Positions 27,979-37,277 of a stretch of 64,000 nt of DNA are shown here, piece by piece. The notes under the pieces were generated by a model that worked only from the letters and a program-made list of their open reading frames with translations, was not told the origin of the DNA and did not search any database. The translations under genes and the position numbers were made by a program. The stretch is from GCA-2688265 sp964527395. GTDB taxonomy: Archaea; Nanobdellota; Nanobdellia; Woesearchaeales; GW2011-AR9. Position 1 is the stretch's first letter. Each line of letters starts with the position of its first letter. The stretch lies in contig CAZGQD010000002.1 in NCBI GenBank assembly GCA_964527395.1, positions 37,555 to 101,554 on the forward strand, given 5' to 3'.

Positions 27979-28307
27979 TCTGCTTGCATGACAAACTCTC
28001 CAGCTCTATCTGCTCCTGAACCATACCAATTGATTGCATTTCCTACTGCTACCAATTCACATTCTGAAGGAGCCAACCCAACAAAACGTTCCATTTGTTC
28101 TGGAACTAAATCACTAAAGCCTTGAACTCCTGAACCAGCAGTTGCTCCTCGTTCAAATGTTCCAGTTTCTCTCACTTTAACTAAATCATCAACAGAATAA
28201 ATATCATCTCCTACAAATACTTTAGATGAATCAATTACTTTCCAATTGGTACCTTCATTTTCCTTAATTGTTGCATAAGAACCCACTAATAAACCTGCTT
28301 TTGCCAT
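27960..28307 (-). CDS. Small protein of unknown function (115 aa)
   Basis: 115 residues beginning MAKAGLLVGSYATIKENEGTN, beta-rich and soluble, ending FVMQADYFSFK. I recognise no family. Its last codons overlap the convergent hydrolase-like gene by 19 bases. Confidence 0.45.
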   Translation of the reverse strand: MAKAGLLVGSYATIKENEGTNWKVIDSSKVFVGDDIYSVDDLVKVRETGTFERGATAGSGVQGFSDLVPEQMERFVGLAPSECELVAVGNAINWYGSGADRAGEFVMQADYFSFK

Positions 28308-28396
28308 AAAATATCAAAAATAGCCCTTTTTTTAAAGTTTTCTTAAGGAAACGTTGGAAATATTCTATTTCCATCAACTTTCAAAACAAAAAACTC

Positions 28397-28849
28397 TCAT
28401 TCAAAGCTCAAAAACTCAGATTTAACCTGCTTAAGTGAAGTCAAAGACCTAATCTTAGTAACTCCTTTCCGAGAAATCACCCTTTTCATAAACTCATAAT
28501 AGGCATCCTGATCTGCACATCGAACCTTAAGCATCATCTCCCAATCCCCAGTAACTATATCTACACTTTCAATCTCAGAATGCTTAGCCAAATCCCTACC
28601 AATTCTCTCAGGATCACCATACTCATCAGGCGACAGATGCAACAAAACATAGACACAAAACCCTTCTCCAATCAACTTATGATCAAAAACAGCTTTATAA
28701 CCACGAATGGCACCCTCTTTCTCTAACTTCTTAATGTTATAATGCAAAGTAGAAGAAGATTCCTTAGTTTTCTTAGCAATCCGAGCTATTTGAGGAGTAC
28801 AATAGCCCAAACGAAACAATCCAACCAGTTTAGCACGTATATCTTTCAT
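28397..28849 (-). CDS. Lrp/AsnC-family transcriptional regulator
   Basis: 150 residues from the ATG at 28849; the frame runs to 28891 without a good start. The N-terminal helix-turn-helix is GYCTPQIARIAKKTKESSSTLHYNIKKLEKEGAIRGY. The C-terminal RAM ligand domain is VYVLLHL, then IESVDIVTGDWEMMLKVR. It is divergent from an aromatic amino acid hydroxylase gene across a 96-base region with a perfect 13-bp inverted repeat, so it probably controls both genes, perhaps in response to an aromatic amino acid. Confidence 0.88.
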   Translation of the reverse strand: MKDIRAKLVGLFRLGYCTPQIARIAKKTKESSSTLHYNIKKLEKEGAIRGYKAVFDHKLIGEGFCVYVLLHLSPDEYGDPERIGRDLAKHSEIESVDIVTGDWEMMLKVRCADQDAYYEFMKRVISRKGVTKIRSLTSLKQVKSEFLSFE

Positions 28850-28852
28850 AAT

Positions 28853-28912
28853 TTTTGAATAATATCCCACTATTATAAACTTTTCCATCAAATATTCAAA
28901 TATTATTCAAAA
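28853..28912. promoter_or_regulatory. Lrp-type operator between divergent genes
   Basis: TTTTGAATAATAT (28853-28865) and ATATTATTCAAAA (28900-28912) are perfect inverse complements. A related AATATTCAAA half-site sits at 28891-28900. The arrangement fits cooperative binding by the adjacent Lrp-like regulator. Confidence 0.5.
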
Positions 28913-28945
28913 GAATATAAATACCAAGCACAATTATCCTATTTT

Positions 28946-29872
28946 ATGGCAAAAAACACCTCAAAAACACAAGATACAAGCAATAATCCAAATAATAACC
29001 AAAATAACTCTAACTTAAACTTAGAAACTCTACCTATTTTAGACTTAGACCACCCTGGAGCTACTGATCAGATCTACAAAAAACGAAGAGAAGAGATAGC
29101 TAAATTAGCTATAGATTTCCACAAAAACCAAAATGGAACCAAAAATAACAGCAAAATAACTATCAAAAATGCTAATTACACAAAAAAAGAGCATCAATTG
29201 TGGGAAAAAATAGGGGAAAAGCTCCATGTTTTACATAAAAAGCACGCTTGTCAAATCTACAAAGACGCTTTCAAAAAACTAGATATCAGCACAAACAAAA
29301 TTCCAGAAATTGGCGAAATTAACCAAAAACTAAAACAGTTCCACAATTTCACTATCGAACCTATCCATGGTCTTGTTAGCACCAGAGCTTTCTTCAGAAA
29401 ATTCAAAGACAAAACTATGCTTTCTACTCAATACATTCGGCACCACTCTAAGCCAGAGTTCACTCCAGAACCTGATGTTGTCCATGAACTTATCGGTCAC
29501 ATTCCTATGTTTACAAATAAACAGATTGTAGATTTCTGCCAATTAGTAGGTGAAGCTTCAGTAAATGCTACAGATAAAGAATTAGAACAATTATCAAGAC
29601 TCATGTGGTTCACTCTAGAATATGGCCTTATCAAAGAAAACAATAGTATCAAAGCTTTCGGCGCAGGCTTACTAGGTGGCATCCAAGACTGCCAGAACGC
29701 TTTCAAACATGATACAAAAAAGATCCCTTTCAACCTAAACGAAGTAATAAACACAGACTACAACTACTCTTTCGAGCAACCTTTCTTTTTCGTACTAGAA
29801 TCTTTCGAACAATTGGTCCAAGAAACAAAGAATCTAATCAAAACTTTCAAACATAACCAAAAAAACAAATAA
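28946..29872 (+). CDS. Biopterin-type aromatic amino acid hydroxylase
   Basis: 308 residues. The catalytic core shows FTPEPDVVHELIGHIPMF (Fe ligands His180 and His185) and WFTLEYGLIK (Glu225), followed by IKAFGAGLLGGIQDC, the signature of phenylalanine/tyrosine/tryptophan hydroxylases. It hydroxylates an aromatic ring using O2, Fe(II) and a pterin cofactor. The first ~60 residues are Asn-rich low complexity. No pterin dehydratase gene is visible nearby. Which amino acid is used cannot be told from sequence. Finding this enzyme in an archaeon suggests horizontal gain. Confidence 0.9.
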   Translation: MAKNTSKTQDTSNNPNNNQNNSNLNLETLPILDLDHPGATDQIYKKRREEIAKLAIDFHKNQNGTKNNSKITIKNANYTKKEHQLWEKIGEKLHVLHKKHACQIYKDAFKKLDISTNKIPEIGEINQKLKQFHNFTIEPIHGLVSTRAFFRKFKDKTMLSTQYIRHHSKPEFTPEPDVVHELIGHIPMFTNKQIVDFCQLVGEASVNATDKELEQLSRLMWFTLEYGLIKENNSIKAFGAGLLGGIQDCQNAFKHDTKKIPFNLNEVINTDYNYSFEQPFFFVLESFEQLVQETKNLIKTFKHNQKNK

Positions 29873-29890
29873 CGGAGGAATTAAACAAAA

Positions 29891-30139
29891 ATGAAAAAAC
29901 CAAAAGACCCATTCAAATTTGGAATACAAATGGAATGGCACAAAAAGTATGAAATATCTGAAATACTAAGACCAAATGTAGTTAGAATAGTAAGAACTAG
30001 CGATAATCCTAGAGCAACTCTTTGTACTTTACTTGGAATCTCTGGAGAAAAACCAAAAGGACAATCAGACGGAATGTGGGTAGAGCAAGATAAAACAAAT
30101 CTTTATTTAGTCTCAAAACCTCACACAGGATGGTACTAA
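29891..30139 (+). CDS. Small protein of unknown function (82 aa)
   Basis: 82 residues beginning MKKPKDPFKFGIQMEWHKKYE. It is preceded by a strong GGAGG ribosome site about 12 bases upstream. It is soluble, with no recognised domain, and does not match pterin dehydratase. It sits between the hydroxylase and the HD hydrolase with short gaps (18 and 3 bases), so it is likely part of the same operon. Confidence 0.55.
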   Translation: MKKPKDPFKFGIQMEWHKKYEISEILRPNVVRIVRTSDNPRATLCTLLGISGEKPKGQSDGMWVEQDKTNLYLVSKPHTGWY

Positions 30140-30142
30140 AAC

Positions 30143-30739
30143 ATGTTAAACAAAAAACAACTTGAACAAATAAAAAAATTTGCAATAGATTTAGATTGGA
30201 ATCAGGCTTTTGAAGGAGCAGCAAAAGGAAATAAACACCTTTTCAGGATAGTTGGCAAAGCAAAATTGCTAGCAAAAAAAGAGAATTCATCTCAAAAACA
30301 AAAAATCAATCTCAACATCATTGAAGCAGGTGCATGGTTACATGATTCTAATCTAGAACAAACAATCTTGGGTGATACTCTTACAAACAAAGAAAAGTTA
30401 AAAAAATTCTTTAAAAAAATTAAAATAATAAAAGAAGACCAAGAAAAAATCCTTCATTGCATTGAATCACATGATGGAAGAAAAAAAGCCAAAACAATAG
30501 AAGCAAAAATTGTTCATGACGCTGATACTTTAGAAAAAATGGGCCCATTAGGTATAATTAGGGAAACTTGGAAGCGTTGCCAAGCTGGTTGGAACACAGA
30601 AAAGATCATTGAACACTTAAAAACTCATCTCAAAAAAAGAGAATCCAAAATATACTGGTCCGTAAGTAGAAAGTGGAACTTTTCTTACGGAACTGTGTCT
30701 CGAATCCGTAACCAAGTTATAGAAAATAGTTACGGATGA
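30143..30739 (+). CDS. HD-domain phosphohydrolase with repeat-derived C-terminus
   Basis: 198 residues. The HD pattern is visible: His32 (NKHLFRIVGKA), His67-Asp68 (GAWLHDSNL), HCIESHDGRKK and a later Asp (IVHDADTLEKMG). Such enzymes hydrolyse phosphoesters of nucleotides or metabolites. The last ~29 codons (from IYWSVSRKW to the stop) lie inside a 98-bp repeat found identically at 41055-41152, so the native C-terminus was probably replaced by insertion or recombination. Confidence 0.8.
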   Translation: MLNKKQLEQIKKFAIDLDWNQAFEGAAKGNKHLFRIVGKAKLLAKKENSSQKQKINLNIIEAGAWLHDSNLEQTILGDTLTNKEKLKKFFKKIKIIKEDQEKILHCIESHDGRKKAKTIEAKIVHDADTLEKMGPLGIIRETWKRCQAGWNTEKIIEHLKTHLKKRESKIYWSVSRKWNFSYGTVSRIRNQVIENSYG

Positions 30740-30746
30740 GTATATA
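30649..30746 (+). repeat. 98-bp dual-hairpin repeat, copy 1
   Basis: Identical over 98 bases to the reverse complement of 41055-41152. The outer inverted ends are TATACTGGTCCGTAA and TTACGGATGAGTATA. Inside are two hairpins, TCCGTAAG...CTTACGGA and TCCGTAAC...GTTACGGA, with 16-17 base loops. It forms the 3-prime end of the HD gene and contains the ATG of a 30-aa frame. Confidence 0.9.
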
Positions 30747-30828
30747 CACAAAAACAGCAAAAAAACAAGCAAAAGAACTAAACAAAATACTCCCAGAATT
30801 CTTTAAGACAATAGGAAAACAACTATAA
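30736..30828 (+). CDS. Possible 30-aa peptide overlapping HD gene stop
   Basis: ATGA overlap with the HD gene stop. The product MSIYTKTAKKQAKELNKIL... is basic and amphipathic. Its start lies in the 98-bp repeat. It may be a chance frame; support is only the coupling geometry. Confidence 0.25.
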   Translation: MSIYTKTAKKQAKELNKILPEFFKTIGKQL

Positions 30829-30869
30829 AGCAAAATAACCTAAAAAACAAAGAAAAAAGAAAAAAAAAC

Positions 30870-30962
30870 TTAAGCTACAACCCCTACTAGATAAACTCCT
30901 AGCACCATAAATAGTATATAACTAAGCCCAACTACAGTTTCATGTTTTAATCTCATCTTCAT
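30870..30962 (-). CDS. Tiny single-helix membrane protein (30 aa)
   Basis: The ATG at 30962 is preceded by AGAGGTG. The product has a basic head (MKMRLKHET) and one hydrophobic helix (VVGLSYILFMVLGVYLVGVV). It lies 21 bases downstream of the lipoprotein gene on the same strand. It is one of several tiny membrane proteins in this window. Confidence 0.45.
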   Translation of the reverse strand: MKMRLKHETVVGLSYILFMVLGVYLVGVVA

Positions 30963-30983
30963 CACCTCTTTATAAACAAATAC

Positions 30984-31916
30984 TTACTCTGCACTCTCCT
31001 TAACACGTAGCTCCTCTTGAACTAAGTCACGATAGGTGTAACTAAAAGCCATTTCAACAGACTGCTGATAAAGTGATCCTTCATCAAGTGGATCAGCCAA
31101 CTTACAGATTATTTCTGCTGTACCATCAACAAGTCTAGCTTCTCCTTCTCGTCCACCACTCTTACATTCCCAATCTTCAGGGTTTTCTATACTAAAGCCA
31201 ACTTGACTATATCTGGTATCAAACTCTTCACCCACAAGTGTAGATTCTCCTCCAGCAACATTACTTATACCGATCTTAAGCAAAATAATTCCTTTTCCAC
31301 CACTATCTTCACTAACTGATGTAACTGTAATAGGAGCACCTGATACTGAATATACTTTTCCTTCATCAACTGTACATACTCTATCATCAGTAAGATCTTC
31401 TTTAAAACAAACATCATTCACAATCAGTCTTGTTTCATAGTCATAATCATAATTCACATGCCAAGTGATATCATAATACCCTGTTACATCTGCATCATAT
31501 GTTGCATAATTCGAAGATGTAAAAGCCACAACTTCTTCTCCTCCTTCAGGATTATACTCTGAAATACCTTCAATTGCTTCACTGTTACTCAAATCCCAAC
31601 TAGGAATGTTTGAAAAATCACTTTCTGCAGGACCAAGTAGTTCAAGTCGAACATCTCCAGCTTCCACATCATGCTCACCTTCATTATTAATCACAACTTC
31701 AAGCGGAAAATCTTCTGTATCAAAAATGGTATAGATCCCATCTTCAAGTACACTTAACGGCTCAAATGTAACAGAAACTCCTTCACTTCCTCCCAGAAAA
31801 GCTCCTGGGCTAGTTGTGTCAGCATCACCACTGTCACCTGAACAACTAGAAAGCAAAAGCAATCCAGCAAATAAAACTACAATTAGAACATTCTTAAACA
31901 ATTTCATCATCTCCAA
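30984..31916 (-). CDS. Surface lipoprotein with CARDB-like domains
   Basis: 310 residues. The signal and lipobox are VLFAGLLLLSSCSG (lipidated Cys about residue 25). An acidic beta-rich body follows, with phrases such as FPLEVVINNEGEHDVEAG and ILLKIGISNVAGG that fit CARDB/NEW3-like Ig folds. It resembles the lipoproteins at 35340 and 36313 in layout, and all three may belong to one surface system. The function is unknown. Confidence 0.65.
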   Translation of the reverse strand: MEMMKLFKNVLIVVLFAGLLLLSSCSGDSGDADTTSPGAFLGGSEGVSVTFEPLSVLEDGIYTIFDTEDFPLEVVINNEGEHDVEAGDVRLELLGPAESDFSNIPSWDLSNSEAIEGISEYNPEGGEEVVAFTSSNYATYDADVTGYYDITWHVNYDYDYETRLIVNDVCFKEDLTDDRVCTVDEGKVYSVSGAPITVTSVSEDSGGKGIILLKIGISNVAGGESTLVGEEFDTRYSQVGFSIENPEDWECKSGGREGEARLVDGTAEIICKLADPLDEGSLYQQSVEMAFSYTYRDLVQEELRVKESAE

Positions 31917-32014
31917 CCTCTTACCTATTCTTATTTATAAACAAATTATAATAATTACCTAAGAAACTAAGCCAAATTTGTATAAAAACCTGTCGGTAAA
32001 GCACTAATATTTCA

Positions 32015-33040
32015 TCAATCATTTATTTCAAGAAATTTCTTTGACATTTCATCAAAATCAGACACTATTTTTTGTTTTTTATTAAATTCATTATATTCTT
32101 TAAAAGCTTTATTTTCAGCTTCTTTCTTTGAAATACTTCCTTTACCTTGAAGAACCTTAAATTCATTAAAATTCAAAAATTTATCAACACTTCTTGCCAA
32201 ATCCTCCATTTTCATAACTACCCTATTCTCAACAATATTCTCTATATAATCAAAAAAAGCAGAAACTGTCCGTTCTAATTTCTTTATTTCTTTTTCACCT
32301 AAATAATTTTTTGCAACAATTGTATCTGACTTCAAAACCCTTCCTTTTGGAGAATATTTCCAAGTAGTCAAACCCATATTTCTCTTACTTGCATCTACTT
32401 CATCAAAAACTATCTCTGCTGCAGTTTTTCCACAAATTGCAAAATGAAACTTATTTTGTACCATTGCATAAAATTCATTAGTTATTTTGGAATTTCTATC
32501 ATAATCTATACTACATTCAGCAAAAATATCTGTAATTTGTTGATAAATTCTTCTCTCACTTGCACGAATTGAACGTATTCTTTCAAGAAGCTCTTTAAAA
32601 TAATCCTTTCCAAAGTAATGTCCATTTTTTAACCTATCATCATCTAAAACAAATCCTTTTATAATAAATTCCTTCAATTTACTTATTGCCCAGATACGAA
32701 ATTGTGTGGCTTTAGCAGAATTCACTCTATATCCTACTGATATTATAGCATCTAAACTATAATATCTTACTTTATACTTCTTATTATCCAAAGCAGTATG
32801 TTCCAAAATGGAACTAACTGAATTTTCTTGCAACTCACCACATTCAAATACATTTTTAAGGTGTTTTGTGACAGCTGGCCTTTGAACACCAAATAATTCA
32901 GCCATACTCTTTTGAGTTAACCAAATATTTTCATCATGAAAAAAAACATCAACTTTGATATCACCATTTGGAGAGGTATACAATAAAAATTCAGTTATCT
33001 CATCTTTAATTGCCAAAACACCTTTTTTTTCACCTACCAT
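32015..33040 (-). CDS. rhuM: RhuM-family protein
   Basis: 341 residues. The sequence ENIWLTQKSMAELFGVQRPAVTKHLKNVFECGEL, then YSLDAIISVGYRVNSAKATQFRIWAISKLKEFI and the later TAAEIVFDEVDASKRNMGLTTW, are hallmarks of the RhuM (virulence-associated) family. It has a DNA-binding-like N-terminus and is often mobile or toxin-associated. The biochemical role is unresolved. It is divergent from the cupin gene. Horizontal origin is likely. Confidence 0.88.
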   Translation of the reverse strand: MVGEKKGVLAIKDEITEFLLYTSPNGDIKVDVFFHDENIWLTQKSMAELFGVQRPAVTKHLKNVFECGELQENSVSSILEHTALDNKKYKVRYYSLDAIISVGYRVNSAKATQFRIWAISKLKEFIIKGFVLDDDRLKNGHYFGKDYFKELLERIRSIRASERRIYQQITDIFAECSIDYDRNSKITNEFYAMVQNKFHFAICGKTAAEIVFDEVDASKRNMGLTTWKYSPKGRVLKSDTIVAKNYLGEKEIKKLERTVSAFFDYIENIVENRVVMKMEDLARSVDKFLNFNEFKVLQGKGSISKKEAENKAFKEYNEFNKKQKIVSDFDEMSKKFLEIND

Positions 33041-33128
33041 CTCCTAATTTTAGCTAAATTCCCATTTTATAAACATTCTCTTAGAAAAGTCTAAATAACT
33101 TTATATCTACAAAAAACTCAATTTTACC

Positions 33129-33572
33129 ATGCAAAACCACCTAAACCAACACTCAATTCCTTTAAAAGAAGAAACTACTAAATTAGCAACAATTTTCACT
33201 CTAAACCCTAGAAATTCAAAGAAAGGAAGGCTTTGGATCCCAATTCTAAACAAAAAATACCCTTTAAAATTCAAAACCAAGTTCGCTTACATCTCAAAAA
33301 TCCTAGAAAAAGATAACATTTCTGGCAACCATTATCACAATATAAAAGAAGAGATAATAATGCCCTTAACTGGAACCTTTGAAATCCACTTAGAAAATAT
33401 AAATACCAAAGAAAAAGAACAAATAACTCTAAACTCAAAAAATAACAAAGCAATATACATAAAAACCAAAATCTCCCACAAACTAGTTTCTAAAGAACCT
33501 ACAGGAATCATCTTGGTTCTAGCTTCAAGTCAAAGCAGCCCAGAAGATGAAATAAAATATATAATTAAATAA
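33129..33572 (+). CDS. WxcM/FdtA-like cupin (sugar-modifying enzyme?)
   Basis: 147 residues. The single cupin barrel shows GNHYHNIKEEIIMPLTGTFEIHLENI with the His-x-His...Glu pattern, as in dTDP-sugar ketoisomerases (FdtA/WxcM) and related capsule-sugar cupins. It may act on a nucleotide sugar for surface glycans. No other sugar genes lie next to it, so the substrate is a guess. Confidence 0.65.
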   Translation: MQNHLNQHSIPLKEETTKLATIFTLNPRNSKKGRLWIPILNKKYPLKFKTKFAYISKILEKDNISGNHYHNIKEEIIMPLTGTFEIHLENINTKEKEQITLNSKNNKAIYIKTKISHKLVSKEPTGIILVLASSQSSPEDEIKYIIK

Positions 33573-33576
33573 AAAA

Positions 33577-33975
33577 TCAAGATCTATAGATCCCTACTTT
33601 GAACTTTCTTTGTACATTTTCAAAAGCTCTTCTAATTGGTTCATATCCCTCTTCTGTTCTAGCAAATCCTAACGAGTCACAAAGAATTCTACTTAAAGGT
33701 TCAAGTAATTCTTCACGAACTCCACTATCTTCAAATCCAGGTTCTACTCTAATTCCACCATCTTCATAATAAGGTCGAAGTTTTACCATTTCTCCACGTC
33801 TTACTTCAGCAGCAAAACCGCCCATTTTAACTCCATTTTGATCTCCAACAACTCCCATTTGTCTAAAATCATAAATTCTTACTTTTGTACTACCTAAACA
33901 ACCACTATTCACAAAAACATTATTACTTGTGATATAATCTGCTATTCTTTCTTCAACTGATCTTTCTACTTCCAT
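33577..33975 (-). CDS. Protein of unknown function (132 aa)
   Basis: 132 residues beginning MEVERSVEERIADYITSNN; soluble, with no recognised motif. It is convergent with the cupin gene (4-base gap). Its promoter region contains a TATA-like ATTTATAAATG next to a perfect 16-bp palindrome at 34020-34035. Confidence 0.45.
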   Translation of the reverse strand: MEVERSVEERIADYITSNNVFVNSGCLGSTKVRIYDFRQMGVVGDQNGVKMGGFAAEVRRGEMVKLRPYYEDGGIRVEPGFEDSGVREELLEPLSRILCDSLGFARTEEGYEPIRRAFENVQRKFKVGIYRS

Positions 33976-34019
33976 CTTAATTTACCTTCCAACACCATAA
34001 AACATACCACTTTATCCTA

Positions 34020-34035
34020 AAATGAAGCTTCATTT
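34020..34035. promoter_or_regulatory. 16-bp palindrome near TATA box
   Basis: AAATGAAGCTTCATTT is a perfect palindrome. It lies 45 bases upstream of the minus-strand gene at 33975 and adjoins a TATA-like ATTTATAAATG, so it is a candidate operator. Confidence 0.35.
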
Positions 34036-34211
34036 ATAAATGATTTGGTATATTTCATGCCTAAATAGGGACAAAAACGATTATTAAATCATCCCTCAGA
34101 AACATAAACTAGCTACCACTTGGTACCAAAACGTACCATTTGCCACCAACAACTAATAGAAACTACAAAAACATCCCAAATCCTTTTAAAAATCCTTCTT
34201 TTTAGACCTTT

Positions 34212-35324
34212 ATGTTCACTTTCATTAGAGGGGTAAAACCAAGAAAACAACCTTATGACTTTGCTATGATCCTAGGAGGAATGACTCCAGAAGCAAAAGT
34301 TGCTGGAGCAAGCTGGGATAATTATTAATCTAGCTGACGCAACTAATGGAGAAGTCCAAGCAATGGCTGCTCACTATATTGCTTTTCACAGACATCTAAT
34401 TTTAAGACCCGACATGGTTGCATTACTTGAACATTCTGCAACCATGGCTAATTTTAGAGCACTAGAATTAGCAAGGGACAATACCAAAAAATCAAAAGTT
34501 CTATGTAGTAACATGTCACATAACTCTATTTCAAAAGCCTGTCACTCATTAGGTTTAGAACCAATTGTTTTAGATGCAAATCCAGAAAATAACTTTCAAG
34601 TTGATCAAGAAAACCTTATCAAGCATTGGATAATCACGAAAGAGAACTTGCTGCCATTGTTTCAACTTACGGAACCACACAACTAGGCCATATTGAACTT
34701 CTAGCTGAAAATGAAAAAGTCCAAGAACTAAGAAAAAAAGGTGTATGCCTCCATGTAGATGCAGCTTATGGTGCCTACATTGGAAACTTATCAAGACACA
34801 TTCAAAGAGTTATTCCGCCTGCTGATTCAGTTACAATTGACTCATACAAATTCATTGGAAAACCTGGACTTGCCCTCTTAGTTTTAGAAAGAGACAAAAA
34901 GCCAACTCCAACTGTTCCTTATTACAATCAATCTCCTTTCACTATTCATTCAACTCTTTCTGCTGGCCCTTTAGCAGCTTGGCAACAAACAATTAATGAT
35001 GTAAACATTGTAAAATTAGCAGATAGCTCAGTAGAATTAGCAAAACGTTGCGCAGATGATTTAACTAGACTAGGAGTCCCATTAATTGAATATCCTCAAA
35101 TGTCCATTGTTCCAATTAGACTAAAAGATCAAAAACAAGTAAAAAATATTGAAAACCACTTACTCCAAGAAGGATACAAGGTTGGCCTTGTCAGAATTGA
35201 AGGAAAAGATTACACCATAAATGGCATCAGAATAGTAATCACTCCAAAAATAGATCCTGAATTAATGTATGGTAGCAGCTCAAGACTAGTTAATTTAATT
35301 GGAGAATATTTTTCTAAAGCTTAA
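34212..35324 (+). pseudogene. PLP-dependent group II decarboxylase-like gene, two frameshifts
   Basis: Three overlapping reading frames together spell one fold-type I PLP enzyme. Frame 1 gives FAMILGGMTPEAKVAGA. Frame 2 gives AGIIINLADATN...TMANFRALELARD. Frame 3 (from about 34626) gives ERELAAIVSTYGTTQLGHIE, CLHVDAAYGAYIG and SVTIDSYKFIGKPGLA, where the Asp of DAAYG and the Lys of SYKF are the PLP-binding residues. Breaks fall near 34310 and 34622. The downstream half is intact. It would have decarboxylated an amino acid. The breaks could be true decay or sequence error. Confidence 0.75.
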
Positions 35325-35339
35325 AATAACCCAAAGAAT

Positions 35340-36281
35340 CTAAGGTGTTTCAATAATCTGCACAGTCTTTTGTGTATTCTCAATATAGTTATAATCCATA
35401 TTAATAATCAATGGCGTCTCAAAAGCAGAACTTCCACTAATTCTAAACTTACACACAGCTTTCCCAGCTCCATTAGACATTCGAACCTTTCCATCACTAG
35501 GGGTACAATCAATCAAACTGCCACCTGTCATTTCTGCTGTAAACTGTAAAACATCAAGATCACTATAATCTAAATTACTTCCTCCACACTGACTGATATC
35601 ACTATAAGGGCTTAAAACACGTCCACTTCCAAGGTTACGAAATGAAATCTCAAAAATAGCTGTATCTCCCACCATGTCAACTCCTACATAACTAACTCCA
35701 ACTGGGCCACCTTGTCCTGACCCCATTGAAACATCTCGTGGCTCACACGCCTTTTGTTCTGAAGTAACTTGATAAAATAACGGATCTACACAAATACTAG
35801 CAGCTGCCTGAGTTTCATAAGCATAACACCAAACCAAATTCAAATTAGGACTATACTCATAACTTCCATCAGGCAAAACAATATTGGTGGACATATACTC
35901 AACTTGATTCCATCCACCATCTAAATTATACACACTTTTCCCAGAAATATCTCCACAACTTTGTACATAATCAATTCCTTGAACTATGTTAGGATCAAAG
36001 CCAGTAATTTGTAAATAACAATCTGACCCAGCAAGGTCATGGTTACCTTTGTTATAAATTTCAAGAATAGCCACAAATTCAGAAATGTCATATATTGTTG
36101 ATGCAGGAAAACCTGACACAAAACTAACTTCAACACCTCGACTTCCTGTAGAAGCAGCAGTTAAGGCATCTGCACTTTGATCTGGATTCTCTCCAGCAGA
36201 TACTCCACTACAAGAACTAAGCATAAGCAAAACAGCAACTAAACTAAATATTAGTAATACTCGCGACTTTAAAGCATCCAT
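35340..36281 (-). CDS. Surface lipoprotein with CARDB-like domains
   Basis: 313 residues from the ATG at 36281; the open frame extends to 36332. Lipobox VAVLLMLSSCSG. The body is beta-rich and cysteine-containing (EFVAILEIYNKGNHDLAGSDC, AIFEISFRNLGSG), resembling the lipoproteins at 30984 and 36313. It is last in the operon starting at 40753. The function is unknown; cell-surface location is inferred. Confidence 0.65.
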   Translation of the reverse strand: MDALKSRVLLIFSLVAVLLMLSSCSGVSAGENPDQSADALTAASTGSRGVEVSFVSGFPASTIYDISEFVAILEIYNKGNHDLAGSDCYLQITGFDPNIVQGIDYVQSCGDISGKSVYNLDGGWNQVEYMSTNIVLPDGSYEYSPNLNLVWCYAYETQAAASICVDPLFYQVTSEQKACEPRDVSMGSGQGGPVGVSYVGVDMVGDTAIFEISFRNLGSGRVLSPYSDISQCGGSNLDYSDLDVLQFTAEMTGGSLIDCTPSDGKVRMSNGAGKAVCKFRISGSSAFETPLIINMDYNYIENTQKTVQIIETP

Positions 36282-36312
36282 AACAAATAGAAAGAAACTC
36301 CCATTATTAAAG

Positions 36313-37221
36313 CTAACGATTACGATCAGCATTTATAGTGAACTTTACAGTATCAAGCAACTTATATTCATACACGAGTTCCATAAAAAGTGCTTTTGTT
36401 GTTGCACTAGACAAACTCCCATAATGAAACTCACAATCAAGTTCCACACTGTCTTCTCCTTCATCAAAAGTATACTGCAAAACAGAATCAATACGGCCTT
36501 CTTCACCATCACCAACAAATTCACAAGCTTCTAATTCATCCGTAGTCAACTTAGAATTAATCAAACTAATCATATCAACTGACCCTTCACCTTTGTTTTC
36601 TATCACAAATGTAAAATAAACAGTATTTTCTCGATCAAACACATTTTGTGTATAAGAACTAAATATAACTGGTGAATATTGTGCACCAAAACTCTTCATC
36701 TCATCAAGTTCAGGATTAGAACACCCTCCATAAACATCATAAGAGCTAGGATTGATACATACATCTGCTTCTGCAAGTGTCGAATACATAAAACTGGTTT
36801 CCATAAATAATGTCATTGAATGTGAAAGTTCATCATTAAGTAAAACTCCTGTTTCTCCTTCAAATTCCATTTCCTCAAACAGCTCTATTGGTGACTCTTC
36901 ATCATATGCTGGTATAGTAAACGACAAAGGTTCAACTGAACCAACATCAATATACCTATCATCATAGCCAAAAACACGCACTTTCCCATCTCTCAAATCA
37001 GCAGACCCATAATTCTTCACATCAAAAGTTACATAAAATTCATCTTCTTCAGTCACACTACTACGTGGAGCAACTTGAATATTTTCTACAGAAGGTGCTG
37101 CATACCGAGATTTGTAAGAAAGTTCAATCACATTTCCCCCTATTTCAGGTTCAGAACTACATGAAACTAGCATCATACCAAACATTAACAAAACAACTAA
37201 CACAACTAACTTCTTTCGCAT
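36313..37221 (-). CDS. Surface lipoprotein with CARDB-like domains
   Basis: 302 residues from the ATG at 37221; the frame is open to 37251. Lipobox LLMFGMMLVSCSSE. Two beta domains carry the phrases EFYVTFDVKNYGSADLRDGK and VYFTFVIENKGEGSVD, typical of CARDB-like domains. It is the third gene of the surface operon. The function is unknown. Confidence 0.65.
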   Translation of the reverse strand: MRKKLVVLVVLLMFGMMLVSCSSEPEIGGNVIELSYKSRYAAPSVENIQVAPRSSVTEEDEFYVTFDVKNYGSADLRDGKVRVFGYDDRYIDVGSVEPLSFTIPAYDEESPIELFEEMEFEGETGVLLNDELSHSMTLFMETSFMYSTLAEADVCINPSSYDVYGGCSNPELDEMKSFGAQYSPVIFSSYTQNVFDRENTVYFTFVIENKGEGSVDMISLINSKLTTDELEACEFVGDGEEGRIDSVLQYTFDEGEDSVELDCEFHYGSLSSATTKALFMELVYEYKLLDTVKFTINADRNR

Positions 37222-37277
37222 CCCAAAAACCTCTCGTACCTTTTGTTTCATTAGATCCTAACCCCTAATTAATCTTC

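Noticed and set aside
29891..30139. Pterin-4a-carbinolamine dehydratase next to the hydroxylase
   Set aside because: The 82-aa protein lacks the HHPxW...Y and TH motifs of that enzyme.
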